Shown here in pieces: positions 7,279-14,802 of a stretch of DNA of 35,498 bases. The stretch's first letter is position 1; the number at the start of each line of letters is the position of its first letter. The translations under genes were made by a program, and so were the position numbers. The notes beneath the pieces were generated by a model. It made no database searches. It saw only the letters and a list, made by a program, of their open reading frames with translations, and was not told the origin of the DNA. Location: assembly GCA_029004185.1 (NCBI GenBank), contig JAQUPB010000007.1:5751-41248 (forward strand). The letters run 5' to 3'. This DNA is from Bacteroidales bacterium (GTDB lineage Bacteria > Bacteroidota > Bacteroidia > Bacteroidales > JAHJDW01).

Positions 7279-8091
7279 TTACTTGTTGGAATAAATGTCG
7301 ATTTGTTTTTCATTAAAAAGATATAATCTGTTCTGCTCGATTCGTACTTTCGTTGAATTTGTGTCGGGTAAAATAAAATTCTTTTCTTCAAATGTTTTTA
7401 TGTTGTAACTTTTAAATTTATTTTTTGAGCAGAAGTAAATATTATCACCTATAACCTGAAATGCCTGCAATTCTTTTATCGGAATGGTTTTTAAATATGT
7501 TCCGAAAGTATTAAAAATCAAAATTCCCGTTTCAGGATTATTCAAAAATAGGAAATCATTTTGAAATAAAAAAAAATTCGGATTCATATTTATTTTAAGC
7601 AGTTGACTTAAGTTGCCGCTGTTGAATAAAACACCAAGATTTTTATCGAGTTTGATAATCTGATAATTTCTTGAATCATATATCCAGGTGTCATTGTTTG
7701 CCGAAGTGCATGAAATAGTTGTCATTTCAAAACCAAGACTGGCAAGGTCAATTCCTTCGCCATTTATGCTTAAAGTGTTATCAAGAAAAATTATTCGGGA
7801 AAAATCTTTGTAGAAAACCATTATTTTTTGGGGATTACTGGCATCTACAAGAGAAATTTTACCATAATTTATATTACTGTAAATGGCAGTTTGCTTGCCG
7901 TTTTTGTCATATCCCCGTATGTTATCACTGCCAAAAACATATAAATTTCCGAGTTTGTCTGTGGTGAATTTTTCACCCGTTTCAATAGTTACACTTTTTA
8001 TAAGAACAAAATCAGATGTGATGAATGAAAACAAAATAAAAACAATAATCAATAAAACTGATAAAGATGAAATCTTAATATTTTTAATCAT
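7279..8091 (-). CDS. Exported or membrane-anchored protein with propeller-like repeats
   Basis: The 270-residue product has an N-terminal hydrophobic segment at about residues 9-28 (a signal peptide or anchor, with no clear lipobox). The remainder is a run of short beta-rich units of the type KLGNLYVFGSDNIRGYDKNGK, NDTWIYDSRNYQIIKLDKN, NPETGILIFNTFGTYLKTI and DNIYFCSKNKFKSYNIKT, about 40 residues apart. This spacing suggests an NHL- or PQQ-like beta-propeller of five or six blades. I do not recognise a specific family or enzymatic motif. It is probably periplasmic. It is followed after 11 bp by the deoxynucleoside kinase gene, a pairing whose meaning is unclear. Confidence 0.75.
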   Translation of the reverse strand: MIKNIKISSLSVLLIIVFILFSFITSDFVLIKSVTIETGEKFTTDKLGNLYVFGSDNIRGYDKNGKQTAIYSNINYGKISLVDASNPQKIMVFYKDFSRIIFLDNTLSINGEGIDLASLGFEMTTISCTSANNDTWIYDSRNYQIIKLDKNLGVLFNSGNLSQLLKINMNPNFFLFQNDFLFLNNPETGILIFNTFGTYLKTIPIKELQAFQVIGDNIYFCSKNKFKSYNIKTFEEKNFILPDTNSTKVRIEQNRLYLFNEKQIDIYSNK

Positions 8092-8095
8092 TTTA

Positions 8096-8188
8096 AAGTT
8101 TGTGGTTTGTTGTTAAAAATCAAATTAATTTGTGGCCATAACTGTCAAAATACAGGTTTGCAGTTTGAAATAAAATAACAACAAACCT
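8096..8188. repeat. Dispersed palindromic repeat, TTTGTTGT family, copy 2
   Basis: GGTTTGTTGTTA at 8104-8115 pairs perfectly with TAACAACAAACC at 8176-8187 (12 bp). The left end (AAGTTTGTGGTTTGTT) resembles the copies at 511 and 14726. It fills the spacer between GH3 and the propeller-like gene. Confidence 0.65.
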
Positions 8189-8211
8189 AATAAATTTTTT
8201 GCATTTATTAC

Positions 8212-9729
8212 CTATGCATTATTAATTATTTCAGATATTTCTTCAATATGTTTTCTATTGTTTGATAATCGGGGTACTTTATTTTGTCCGCCGAGTTTTC
8301 CTTTTGTTTTAAGCCAGTTGTAAAAAGTATTCTGCGGAACAGCTTTAATTACCGGTTTACCCAATGTGAGATTATTATATCGTTTCGCTTCATAATCGGA
8401 GTTTACTGATTTCAGTGCATTATCAAGTATTTCATTAAAATATTCTATATTATCGGGATAATTTTCAAATTCAATCAGCCACTCATGTGCGCCGTTGTTA
8501 TTGTCGCCGAAGTAAACAGGGGCGGCAGTATATTCCCTTATCAGTGCACCTGTCTTCTCACATGCAATAGCCAATGCTTTTTCAGCATTGTCAACCATAA
8601 GTTCCTCACCGAAAGCATTGATAAAACTTTTTGTCCTTCCTGTAATCTGGATTCTGAACGGATTTAAAGAAGTGAACTTTATTGTATCGCCGATATTATA
8701 TCGCCATAAACCGGCATTTGTTGATATTACAAGAGCATAATTTTCATTTAATTTTACTTCTTCCAGCGATAATGTTTTTGGAAATTCCTTATTTAATTCA
8801 TTCAAAGGCAAGAATTCATAATATACTCCGTAATCAAGCATCAAAAGCATTTCATCGGAATCCGACAAATCCTGAATCCCGAAAAATCCTTCCGAAGCGT
8901 TATAGGTTTCGAGATAACACATTTTTTCCGATGGGATTATTTTTTTGAACTGCTCGCGGTATGGATTAAAATTAACACCTCCGTGAATAAATACTTCAAG
9001 ATTGGGCCAGATTTCCGGAATACTTTTATTTCCTGAGACTTCCAATATATATTTCAGCAAAACAAGAGTCCATGAAGGTACGCCGGCTATATTTGTAACA
9101 TTAGCATTTATTGTTGCTTTCGCCATCTTATCGATTTTGCTTTCCCATTCATCCATTAAAGCAATTGCAATGTTGGGAACTCTTATAAATTCAATCCAGA
9201 AAGGCAGATTCTGAATTAAGATGGCAGATAAATCACCGTAATAAGATGCATTATTAAAATCGCTTATTTGGTGGCTGCCGCCAAGAGCCAATCCCTTGCC
9301 TGCAAACATCTGCGTGTTCGGATAATTATAACAATAAATTGAAAGTAAGTCCTTGCCTCCTTTAAAATGACATTCTTCAAGGGCTTCCTCGCTCACAGGA
9401 ATAAATTTACTTTTATCATTTGTGGTTCCCGAAGATTTTGCAAACCATTTAATATCGGAATACCATAATAAATTCTGTTCTCCTTTGCGAAGACGGTCAA
9501 TGTATGGCTTCAAAGAATCGTAATCCTGAATCGGAATTCTTTCTTTAAAAACACTTGGTGTTGTAATTGATTTGTAATCGTATTTTTTTCCCCATTCGGT
9601 ATCTTTTGCTGCATTTATAAGCCGTCTGAACCATTCTGCCTGAACTTCATCGGGATATTTTATAAAAAGTTCAATCTGATGCATTCTTTTTTTCATCAAC
9701 CACGATATGAAAGAATTCAGAATGGGCAT
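8212..9729 (-). CDS. GH3-family acyl-adenylate-forming enzyme
   Basis: This 505-residue protein belongs to the GH3 family, best known from plants, where members adenylate and conjugate jasmonate or auxin to amino acids. The ATP-binding loop SSGTTNDKSK is at residues 99-108, a YNASEGFFGIQD motif lies in the middle, and GLWRYNIGDTIKF precedes the mobile C-terminal domain, as in ANL-type enzymes. Bacteroidota have many uncharacterised GH3 proteins; the substrate is unknown, probably a carboxylic acid joined to an amine or amino acid. It follows aroQ after 44 bp in the cdaA operon. The family call is firm, the function open. Confidence 0.9.
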   Translation of the reverse strand: MPILNSFISWLMKKRMHQIELFIKYPDEVQAEWFRRLINAAKDTEWGKKYDYKSITTPSVFKERIPIQDYDSLKPYIDRLRKGEQNLLWYSDIKWFAKSSGTTNDKSKFIPVSEEALEECHFKGGKDLLSIYCYNYPNTQMFAGKGLALGGSHQISDFNNASYYGDLSAILIQNLPFWIEFIRVPNIAIALMDEWESKIDKMAKATINANVTNIAGVPSWTLVLLKYILEVSGNKSIPEIWPNLEVFIHGGVNFNPYREQFKKIIPSEKMCYLETYNASEGFFGIQDLSDSDEMLLMLDYGVYYEFLPLNELNKEFPKTLSLEEVKLNENYALVISTNAGLWRYNIGDTIKFTSLNPFRIQITGRTKSFINAFGEELMVDNAEKALAIACEKTGALIREYTAAPVYFGDNNNGAHEWLIEFENYPDNIEYFNEILDNALKSVNSDYEAKRYNNLTLGKPVIKAVPQNTFYNWLKTKGKLGGQNKVPRLSNNRKHIEEISEIINNA

Positions 9730-9730
9730 G

Positions 9731-9767
9731 AGTTAGTTTAAAGTTTATAGTTCTCAGTTTTCAGTTG
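9731..9767. repeat. Simple dispersed repeat, TTTTCAGTT family, copy 1
   Basis: The aroQ-GH3 spacer contains AGTTTAAAGTTTATAG followed by TTCTCAGTTTTCAGTT. The same phrase types occur at 15811, 23098 (opposite strand) and 34259. Confidence 0.55.
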
Positions 9768-9773
9768 AAAATA

Positions 9774-10199
9774 TCAATTTTTATTTTGCACAAAGTACTC
9801 AACAGCGAGGCGGTATGAGTCGAGTCCGAAACCGGTAATTACGCCTTTGCATTTTGAGGAAATCAATGATTTTTTTCTGTACTCCTCGCGTGCATAAATA
9901 TTTGAAATATGAACTTCAATAACCGGTGTTGTAACAGAAGCAATAGCGTCAGCAATAGCAACTGAAGTGTGCGTATATCCTCCTGCATTTAAAATTATTC
10001 CGCAATAGGAAAAACCGGTTTCATGAATTTTATTTATTATTTCACCTTCCACATTCGATTGAAAATATTCGATGGAAATATTTTTATATTTCTTTTTTAA
10101 TTGTTTGAAATACTCTTCGAAAGATTTTTCTCCATATATTGATTTCTCTCTTTTTCCGAGTAGATTCAGGTTGGGTCCGTTGATTATTATTATTTTCAT
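9774..10199 (-). CDS. aroQ: Type II 3-dehydroquinate dehydratase AroQ
   Basis: This 141-residue enzyme dehydrates 3-dehydroquinate to 3-dehydroshikimate in the shikimate pathway. INGPNLNLLGKREKSIYG (residues 6-23) contains the catalytic Tyr22 and Arg17, NAGGYTHTS (71-79) binds substrate, and VIEVHISN (93-100) holds the catalytic His97. Length is that of the dodecameric type II enzymes. It starts 4 bp after the stop of the exported protein gene and is followed by GH3, so it is in the operon headed by cdaA. No other shikimate gene is present in the window. Confidence 0.96.
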   Translation of the reverse strand: MKIIIINGPNLNLLGKREKSIYGEKSFEEYFKQLKKKYKNISIEYFQSNVEGEIINKIHETGFSYCGIILNAGGYTHTSVAIADAIASVTTPVIEVHISNIYAREEYRKKSLISSKCKGVITGFGLDSYRLAVEYFVQNKN

Positions 10200-10203
10200 C
10201 TGT

Positions 10204-11034
10204 CTATTTTTTTACAAATTTTACAGTTTTATTGTCGTAATTCAAAAGGTAAACTTTATTTTTCTCGAGTTTATAAATATTTGCTTTCATTGCTTTCCCG
10301 CTCATAAGCATTTTTCCCGACTGGTCATAAATTTCGTAAGATGTTATCGTAGAAAAATTTATTCCTTCGCCTCCTTTTTCAATTGTAACAATCACTTCGG
10401 GAATTTTAGGACGGTATTTCAGTTCGTTGGAAAAAAATTCTTTACCACGCGGAGTAATTTGTTTTAATCGGAAAATATTGTACCCCGATATTAAATTAAT
10501 TGCAAAAGAATATGAGTTTGGAGCCGGTGTACCATTGCCGGGAACTTCTCCGAGTTTTATCCATCTGTTCCATCTGAACTGCTCAATTATAAAAGGAATT
10601 TTCGTGTTCTCATCCTTTGTTGTCCAAATAATGTTATTGTTTTTAATGTCAAATTTGAATGAAGTTATTGTGAAACCTCCTTTTGGCAGTAGAACTTCAG
10701 GATTTATAATCTGTGGTTTGCAATCGCTTTTGTGAGTGATTTTAATTATTATGCTGTCGTTGCTTTTTATGTCCAGTGAATAAAAATCTATTTCAAAAGT
10801 ATTTGAATTGATGATGTCGCTTACTTCTTTATTATTAACCTTCAGGGCTGTAATACAAAATCCGGTTTCCGACGGGAAAGTAGGATTGTTTACATATAAA
10901 TTTTCTCCACAGTAAATACCTTTCAAAATCAATTCTGCAGGAAAAATTTCAGCAGGAGAAATAAAAACAATCACAAGGAATAAAATCTTTTCTGTTGATT
11001 TTTTAAAAAAATATTTTATTTTATTTTTTATCAT
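10204..11034 (-). CDS. Exported protein with a T9SS-like C-terminal domain, coupled to cdaA
   Basis: The 276-residue protein has a basic N-terminus, a hydrophobic signal segment (about residues 16-30) and a plausible cleavage near A33. The body is beta-rich: a first module with ELILKGIYCGENLYVNN and CITALKVNNKEV, and a second fibronectin-like one (IEQFRWNRWIKLGEVPGNG, NIFRLKQITPRGKEFFSN). The last 50 or so residues (TSYEIYDQSGKMLMSGKAM... ending KTVKFVKK) resemble a type A C-terminal sorting domain of the type IX secretion system. Its ATG overlaps the TGA of cdaA in ATGA (11031-11034), so translation is coupled. It stands where cdaR follows cdaA in Firmicutes, but is not a YbbR protein. The function is unknown; a structural family seems conserved in Bacteroidota. 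Confidence 0.75.
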   Translation of the reverse strand: MIKNKIKYFFKKSTEKILFLVIVFISPAEIFPAELILKGIYCGENLYVNNPTFPSETGFCITALKVNNKEVSDIINSNTFEIDFYSLDIKSNDSIIIKITHKSDCKPQIINPEVLLPKGGFTITSFKFDIKNNNIIWTTKDENTKIPFIIEQFRWNRWIKLGEVPGNGTPAPNSYSFAINLISGYNIFRLKQITPRGKEFFSNELKYRPKIPEVIVTIEKGGEGINFSTITSYEIYDQSGKMLMSGKAMKANIYKLEKNKVYLLNYDNKTVKFVKK

Positions 11035-11822
11035 GCCTTGAATTCGTTTCTTAAAATTTGTTTTAACTTAAATAAACTTACATTATACTCCATTTTGCCT
11101 TCTTTCAGGAAAGAAATAAATCCCGTTTGTTCTGATACAACAATAGCCACGGCATCCGATTTTTCTGTAATTCCGGCTGCCGACTTGTGTCTTAATCCGA
11201 ATTCTGTCGGAAATGCAGGATTATCGGTAACAGGCAGAATGCACTTTGCCGCCGTTATTTTTCCATCACTTATAATAATTGCACCATCGTGAAGAGGATT
11301 GTTCTTAAAAAAAATACTTTCTATTGCTCTGGTTGAAATTCTTGTTTCAACAACTTCACCCGACTCTATGTATGTCGTCAGCGGTGATTTTTCGGCAATA
11401 ACAATCAATGCTCCCGTTTTGGAATGTATCATGTTTTTGCACGCATTAACTATTTCAACTATATCCTGTCCCTTTATAATATTATAAATTCCCGCACCGA
11501 AAATATTTTTTTTCGTTCCATTTATAAAAAATTTAGGTTTTCCAATTAACAGTAAAAACTGTCTTATTTCGGGCTGGAAAACAATTATAAGCGCAAGAAC
11601 ACCCACTCCAAGAAAAGCTCCGAGAATGTTGCTTAACAATTTTAATTTAAAATAATCAACAACCTGCCAAACAACATAAATGGATATAATGCCGATAAAG
11701 ATGTTAACGGCTGCAGTTCCCTTGATTGCCCTGTAAAGCTGAAATAATAAAAATAAAACGAGAACTATGTCAATTACATCAACAAAATGAATGTTTTTAA
11801 AATCAATAGCAGTACTCAGCAT
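11031..11822 (-). CDS. cdaA: Membrane diadenylate cyclase CdaA (c-di-AMP synthase)
   Basis: This 263-residue protein has three transmembrane helices (about residues 12-30, 38-56 and 63-83) followed by a cytoplasmic DAC domain. The catalytic DGA is D179-G-A181 in NNPLHDGAIIISDG, and the second motif, usually RHR, is R211-H-K213 in FGLRHKSAAGITE, so Lys replaces the last Arg. It condenses two ATP into cyclic di-AMP, a second messenger for turgor, potassium and cell-wall control. It heads an operon with the exported protein (ATGA overlap), aroQ and GH3. Upstream 160 bp are very AT-rich; no perfect TAnnTTTG box is seen. Confidence 0.94.
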   Translation of the reverse strand: MLSTAIDFKNIHFVDVIDIVLVLFLLFQLYRAIKGTAAVNIFIGIISIYVVWQVVDYFKLKLLSNILGAFLGVGVLALIIVFQPEIRQFLLLIGKPKFFINGTKKNIFGAGIYNIIKGQDIVEIVNACKNMIHSKTGALIVIAEKSPLTTYIESGEVVETRISTRAIESIFFKNNPLHDGAIIISDGKITAAKCILPVTDNPAFPTEFGLRHKSAAGITEKSDAVAIVVSEQTGFISFLKEGKMEYNVSLFKLKQILRNEFKA

Positions 11823-11983
11823 AATTTATCAGCAGTATTTAAAAGTCAATATTAATAATATTTTTACAAATAAATAAATATTATTTATTTTTACAAATCA
11901 TAAATAACTATTGATAACCTTATAATATGTGTTAAATAAAAGAATTTAGCTGTACTTTAGCAAAAAAACGAAATACTGTAATT

Positions 11984-12247
11984 ATGAAAATGCAAGTTCG
12001 TAAACCAACTTCACAGGAAACTGAAAAAACAAAAAACTGGGATACATGGAATAAAGAACCTTCGGAATTTGAATGGGAATATGATTCAAAAGAAACATGT
12101 TTTATTCTTGAAGGCAATGCCGAAGTTACCGACAAAGAAGGAAATAAAATTCAGTTCGGACCCGGCGACTGGGTTGAATTTGAAAAAGGACTGAAATGTA
12201 CGTGGAAGATTAATAAAGCAATAAAAAAGAAATATTATTTCGATTAA
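11984..12247 (+). CDS. Small cupin-domain protein (DUF861-like)
   Basis: The 87-residue protein is a single small cupin barrel of the kind annotated as ureidoglycine aminohydrolase-like or ChrR-like. Visible elements are the N-terminal VRKPTSQETEKTKNWDTW, the EW-rich strand FEWEYDSKETCFILEGNAEVTD and the second motif FGPGDWVEFEKGLKCTWKI. The classical metal-binding histidines are absent, as is common in this group, so metal-dependent catalysis is doubtful; ligand binding is more likely. Function is unknown. It is followed by the barrel gene after about 70 bp. A weak TACTTTAG box lies at 11953-11960. Confidence 0.85.
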   Translation: MKMQVRKPTSQETEKTKNWDTWNKEPSEFEWEYDSKETCFILEGNAEVTDKEGNKIQFGPGDWVEFEKGLKCTWKINKAIKKKYYFD

Positions 12248-12313
12248 ATTTCAAAATAAAAAAGAGTTGTTGTCAAATTATTTGATTGTAAAATTGTTAA
12301 ATTGTTTTTTCAC

Positions 12314-12344
12314 TTCGATGTTCGGTGTTCGATGTTCGATATTT
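12314..12344. repeat. Dispersed repeat, TTCGGTGTTCGAT family, copy 1 (inside the barrel gene start)
   Basis: TTCGATGTTCGGTGTTC then GATGTTCGATATTT covers the start codon and first codons of the outer-membrane gene. It matches 31858-31891 in the same orientation and 23036-23074 in the opposite orientation. Confidence 0.7.
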
Positions 12345-12962
12345 ATTTTATTTTTTTCCGTCCTGCTTTTCAGCGTTTCCGGCTATTCCCAGAATATAAG
12401 AGGAGGACCGATAGTAGGGCTTAACATGTCGCAGGTTGACGGCGACAGGGTATACGGATTTCATAAATACGGATGGCACACCGGTGCAACCGCCATAATT
12501 CCCTTGCCTGCAAACTTTTCCGTTCATCTCGAAATTTTATATAACCAAAAAGGCAGTTACCAAAAGCCACGTTCTACCGACTCCCTGGATGGTTCATTGA
12601 GATTAATTTTAAATTATCTTGATGTTCCGCTATATCTGAATTATTTTGACCAAAAGGGAAAATTAAATTTCGGCTTAGGATTATCATGGGGACGACTTGT
12701 TGAATTCAGTGAAATGCAGGATGGATATAAGCAAAATTATACGGTTAATCCCTATCGCAGTGATGATATAGATGTTTTCCTTAATTTTTATACGAGCATT
12801 TATAAAGGTTTGAAGTTTTGCGGGCGCTACTCATATTCAACAAAGAAAGTCCGCACCAAATATTTCTCCGACGGAAAATCAATGAACCAGTTTCATAATA
12901 TAATTACCTTTTCCGTAATGTACATTTTCCGCGATGAAGCGAAGATTGTTAAGAATAATTAA
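12318..12962 (+). CDS. Outer-membrane beta-barrel protein (PorT-like)
   Basis: From the ATG at 12318 the product is 214 residues: a signal peptide (MFGVRCSIFILFFSVLLF then SVSGYSQ) and a barrel domain of alternating amphipathic strands (GPIVGLNMSQVDGD, FSVHLEILYNQKGSYQ, LRLILNYLDVPLYLNY, LNFGLGLSWGRL, IITFSVMYIFRD). The turn LDVPLYLNYF is characteristic of the Bacteroidota outer-membrane beta-barrel/PorT group. The frame stays open to a TTG at 12267, but that stretch is simple AT repeat, so I prefer the ATG. The chosen start lies inside a dispersed repeat, so most of the n-region of the signal peptide is repeat-encoded. The function is not known. Confidence 0.8.
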   Translation: MFGVRCSIFILFFSVLLFSVSGYSQNIRGGPIVGLNMSQVDGDRVYGFHKYGWHTGATAIIPLPANFSVHLEILYNQKGSYQKPRSTDSLDGSLRLILNYLDVPLYLNYFDQKGKLNFGLGLSWGRLVEFSEMQDGYKQNYTVNPYRSDDIDVFLNFYTSIYKGLKFCGRYSYSTKKVRTKYFSDGKSMNQFHNIITFSVMYIFRDEAKIVKNN

Positions 12963-12980
12963 GTTGTGAAAAATCAAAAC

Positions 12981-13033
12981 CGCCACAGATTCACAGATTA
13001 ATTATTATTTTTTTTGTCTGTGAATCTGTGGCG
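12981..13033. terminator. Bidirectional terminator-like hairpin, CCACAGATTCACAGA repeat, copy 1
   Basis: CGCCACAGATTCACAGA (12981-12997) pairs perfectly over 17 bp with 13017-13033; the loop is 19 nt. T-rich runs follow on both strands and the hairpin lies between two convergent genes, so it fits a bidirectional terminator. The same arms recur at 27813-27932 and, as a single arm, at 32395-32411. Confidence 0.75.
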
Positions 13034-13041
13034 ATTTTTAA

Positions 13042-13950
13042 TTAAAAATAAATCCCATGCATTTTAACTTTATCAATTCTGTTAAATTCTATGGCAGGAG
13101 CTGGAAATTTAAGCATGTTTAACGCCTGAAAAATAGTATTTACAAATTTCGATTTTGTTTTAATCCTTGACAAATCCAGATCTAAAGAAACATAATATTG
13201 GCGGTATCGTTCATATATCGGCAGTATGCTTCCGTTATAATCGTACGGATTATTTGTGGCACCAAGCATTCCGTCAGCACCATAGCCAAATGAAACATTA
13301 AGCCATTTCGGGAATTTTGAATTTTTATTTAAAAAAGAATATATGTTGCACGAAATCCAATATGTTTGTCCGTTGTAATCTTTAAGCCAGTTTTCCTGAA
13401 GATTTTTTCCGAGCAAATCCGGTCGGTATTTAGCATATTTTGTTTGATGAAACGAAAATTTACCAATAATTTTTTGTTCGTTCCATGCCAACTGTTGCGA
13501 AATAGCAGCAAAAGAGCCTAAAACATTTGCAGTCATATCGCCCAAAGAAAATCCCCAGTGATCCGAAAAACCATCAAGAATTTCAATGTTTGTCAGGTAA
13601 AGAGTTCCGATTAATCCGCCTAGCCAGATTGCCTTTTTTCTTTCTATTCCAGTCCAGTTAAAAAGTTTTATTCCATAAGTTCCTATATAATATGCTGTAT
13701 AAAAATGTCCGAATTTATCAACCTGCATCCACTCATCATTATCGTTAAAAAAATGAAATGATGATTTCGGGTAGTCTTTATACCACAAATCATTTAATAA
13801 ATATAACGATACCCCATAACCCACAGCACATGTTCCTGTGAGAAATAACAATCTTTTGGAATTGTATTTATTTTTAAATTGAGATGAATCAACCTGTGCG
13901 GATATCTGAATAAAATAAAAAGTAAATAATATTAAAAATATTTTTTTCAT
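13042..13950 (-). CDS. DUF2279-family predicted periplasmic protein
   Basis: The 302-residue product begins with a signal peptide (MKKIFLILFTFYFIQISA, cleavage before Q19). The N-terminal half matches the DUF2279 pattern: a short hydrophobic helix (LLFLTGTCAVGYGVSLYLL), then DNDEWMQVDKFGHFYTAYYIG, further hydrophobic helices and DGFSDHWGFSLGDMTANVLGS, with conserved His and Asp residues. The C-terminal part (about residue 180 on) carries barrel-like strands such as NVSFGYGADGMLGATNNPY. These proteins are probably envelope-localised; no biochemical role is established to my knowledge. It is monocistronic, convergent with the barrel gene and separated from it by the hairpin. Confidence 0.82.
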   Translation of the reverse strand: MKKIFLILFTFYFIQISAQVDSSQFKNKYNSKRLLFLTGTCAVGYGVSLYLLNDLWYKDYPKSSFHFFNDNDEWMQVDKFGHFYTAYYIGTYGIKLFNWTGIERKKAIWLGGLIGTLYLTNIEILDGFSDHWGFSLGDMTANVLGSFAAISQQLAWNEQKIIGKFSFHQTKYAKYRPDLLGKNLQENWLKDYNGQTYWISCNIYSFLNKNSKFPKWLNVSFGYGADGMLGATNNPYDYNGSILPIYERYRQYYVSLDLDLSRIKTKSKFVNTIFQALNMLKFPAPAIEFNRIDKVKMHGIYF

Positions 13951-13982
13951 CTAACAGATTGCGTATAATTAATGAAAAAATA

Positions 13983-14070
13983 TTTCTCGCAAAGTTCGCA
14001 AAGGAAGCGCAAAGAAAATATACACTTTGCGGTCTCTGCGGAATTTAACTTAGCGGTCTTTGCGTGAAAC
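13983..14070. repeat. Dispersed inverted repeat, CGCAAAG/CTTTGCG family
   Basis: TTTCTCGCAAAG (13983-13994) faces CTTTGCGTGAAA (14058-14069), 11 of 12 pairing, with more CGCAAAG, GCGCAAAG, CTTTGCGG and CTCTGCGG units between. It lies between the maf stop and the DUF2279 gene start. Similar repeats are widespread in Bacteroidota and other bacteria. Confidence 0.65.
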
Positions 14071-14132
14071 ATATTCGATAAAATATAAATTACTTAATAA
14101 AATAAGGATTGAAATTTAAAACAACTTTTAAC

Positions 14133-14717
14133 TTACTTGCAAAATTTAACGAGTTCTTCATAAAGTTTATGAGTGGGCAATCCCATTACATTAAAATAAG
14201 ATCCTTCAATTTTACTGATGCCTATATAACCTATCCATTCCTGTGCCCCGTATGCTCCGGCTTTATCATAAGGTTTGTATGTGTTAATATAAAATTCTAT
14301 TTCCTCTTTTGTGAGTTTTTTAAAATAAACTTTTGAAACATCATAAAAAGAAACCATTTTATTTTTTGATTTCAGGCAAACTCCGGTAATTACTTCATGC
14401 ATATTTCCTGAAAGCTTTGAAAGCGTGTTAAAAGCATCGGTATAACTTTTTGGTTTGTCCAGCACTTTATTATCCATGAACACCAGCGTATCGGCCGAAA
14501 TAAGAATAGTTTTTTTATTTTTTATTTCATCAGCAAAAGCATTTGCCTTAAGTTCGCATAGATAAATTGGAATTTTTTCACGTTTGTATTCCTTCGGGTA
14601 TTTCTCATTAATTTCTTTCGTTTTTATTTTAAATTTTATTCCCATTCCCTCCAGCAACTGCTGGCGACGCGGCGACTTTGAAACTAATATGAAATTATAA
14701 TTGTTAAATATATTCAT
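14133..14717 (-). CDS. maf: Maf-family nucleotide pyrophosphatase
   Basis: With the start at 14717 this is a 194-residue Maf protein, beginning FILVSKSPRRQQLLEGMG, whose SxSPRR loop (residues 13-18) binds the nucleotide. ISADTLVFMDNKVLDKPKSYTDAF contains the DTxV and KP motifs, and KAGAYGAQEWIGYIGISKIEGSYFNVMGLP is the C-terminal signature. Maf proteins hydrolyse dTTP, UTP or modified NTPs and influence septum formation. The frame remains open upstream to 14795, but those 26 codons read through a dispersed repeat (VKQQQQTTNNKLQTF) and are unlikely to be coding. It follows the UbiA gene in the order kdsC-like, ubiA, maf, which I recall as common in Bacteroidota. Confidence 0.93.
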   Translation of the reverse strand: MNIFNNYNFILVSKSPRRQQLLEGMGIKFKIKTKEINEKYPKEYKREKIPIYLCELKANAFADEIKNKKTILISADTLVFMDNKVLDKPKSYTDAFNTLSKLSGNMHEVITGVCLKSKNKMVSFYDVSKVYFKKLTKEEIEFYINTYKPYDKAGAYGAQEWIGYIGISKIEGSYFNVMGLPTHKLYEELVKFCK

Positions 14718-14725
14718 TGTTTTAA

Positions 14726-14797
14726 AAGTTTGTAGTTTGTTGTTCGTAGTTTGTTGTTGTTGTTTAACCACGAACAACAAACTTTTAAACGACAAAC
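14726..14797. repeat. Dispersed palindromic repeat, TTTGTTGT family, copy 3
   Basis: Iterated GTTTGTTG and GTAGTTTGTTG units on the left face CGAACAACAAAC and CGACAAAC on the right. It is the closest relative of 511-574 in the same orientation. It sits just upstream of the maf start and causes a false N-terminal extension there. Confidence 0.75.
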
Positions 14798-14802
14798 GTA
14801 AT

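Noticed and set aside
12267..12317. TTG start giving a longer signal peptide for the barrel protein
   Set aside because: The stretch is AT-rich simple repeat and adds a second hydrophobic run; the ATG at 12318 alone gives a normal signal peptide.
14718..14795. N-terminal extension of maf by 26 codons
   Set aside because: The codons read through a dispersed repeat (Gln/Thr/Asn-rich low complexity), and Maf proteins start just before the VSKSPRR loop, matching the ATG at 14717.
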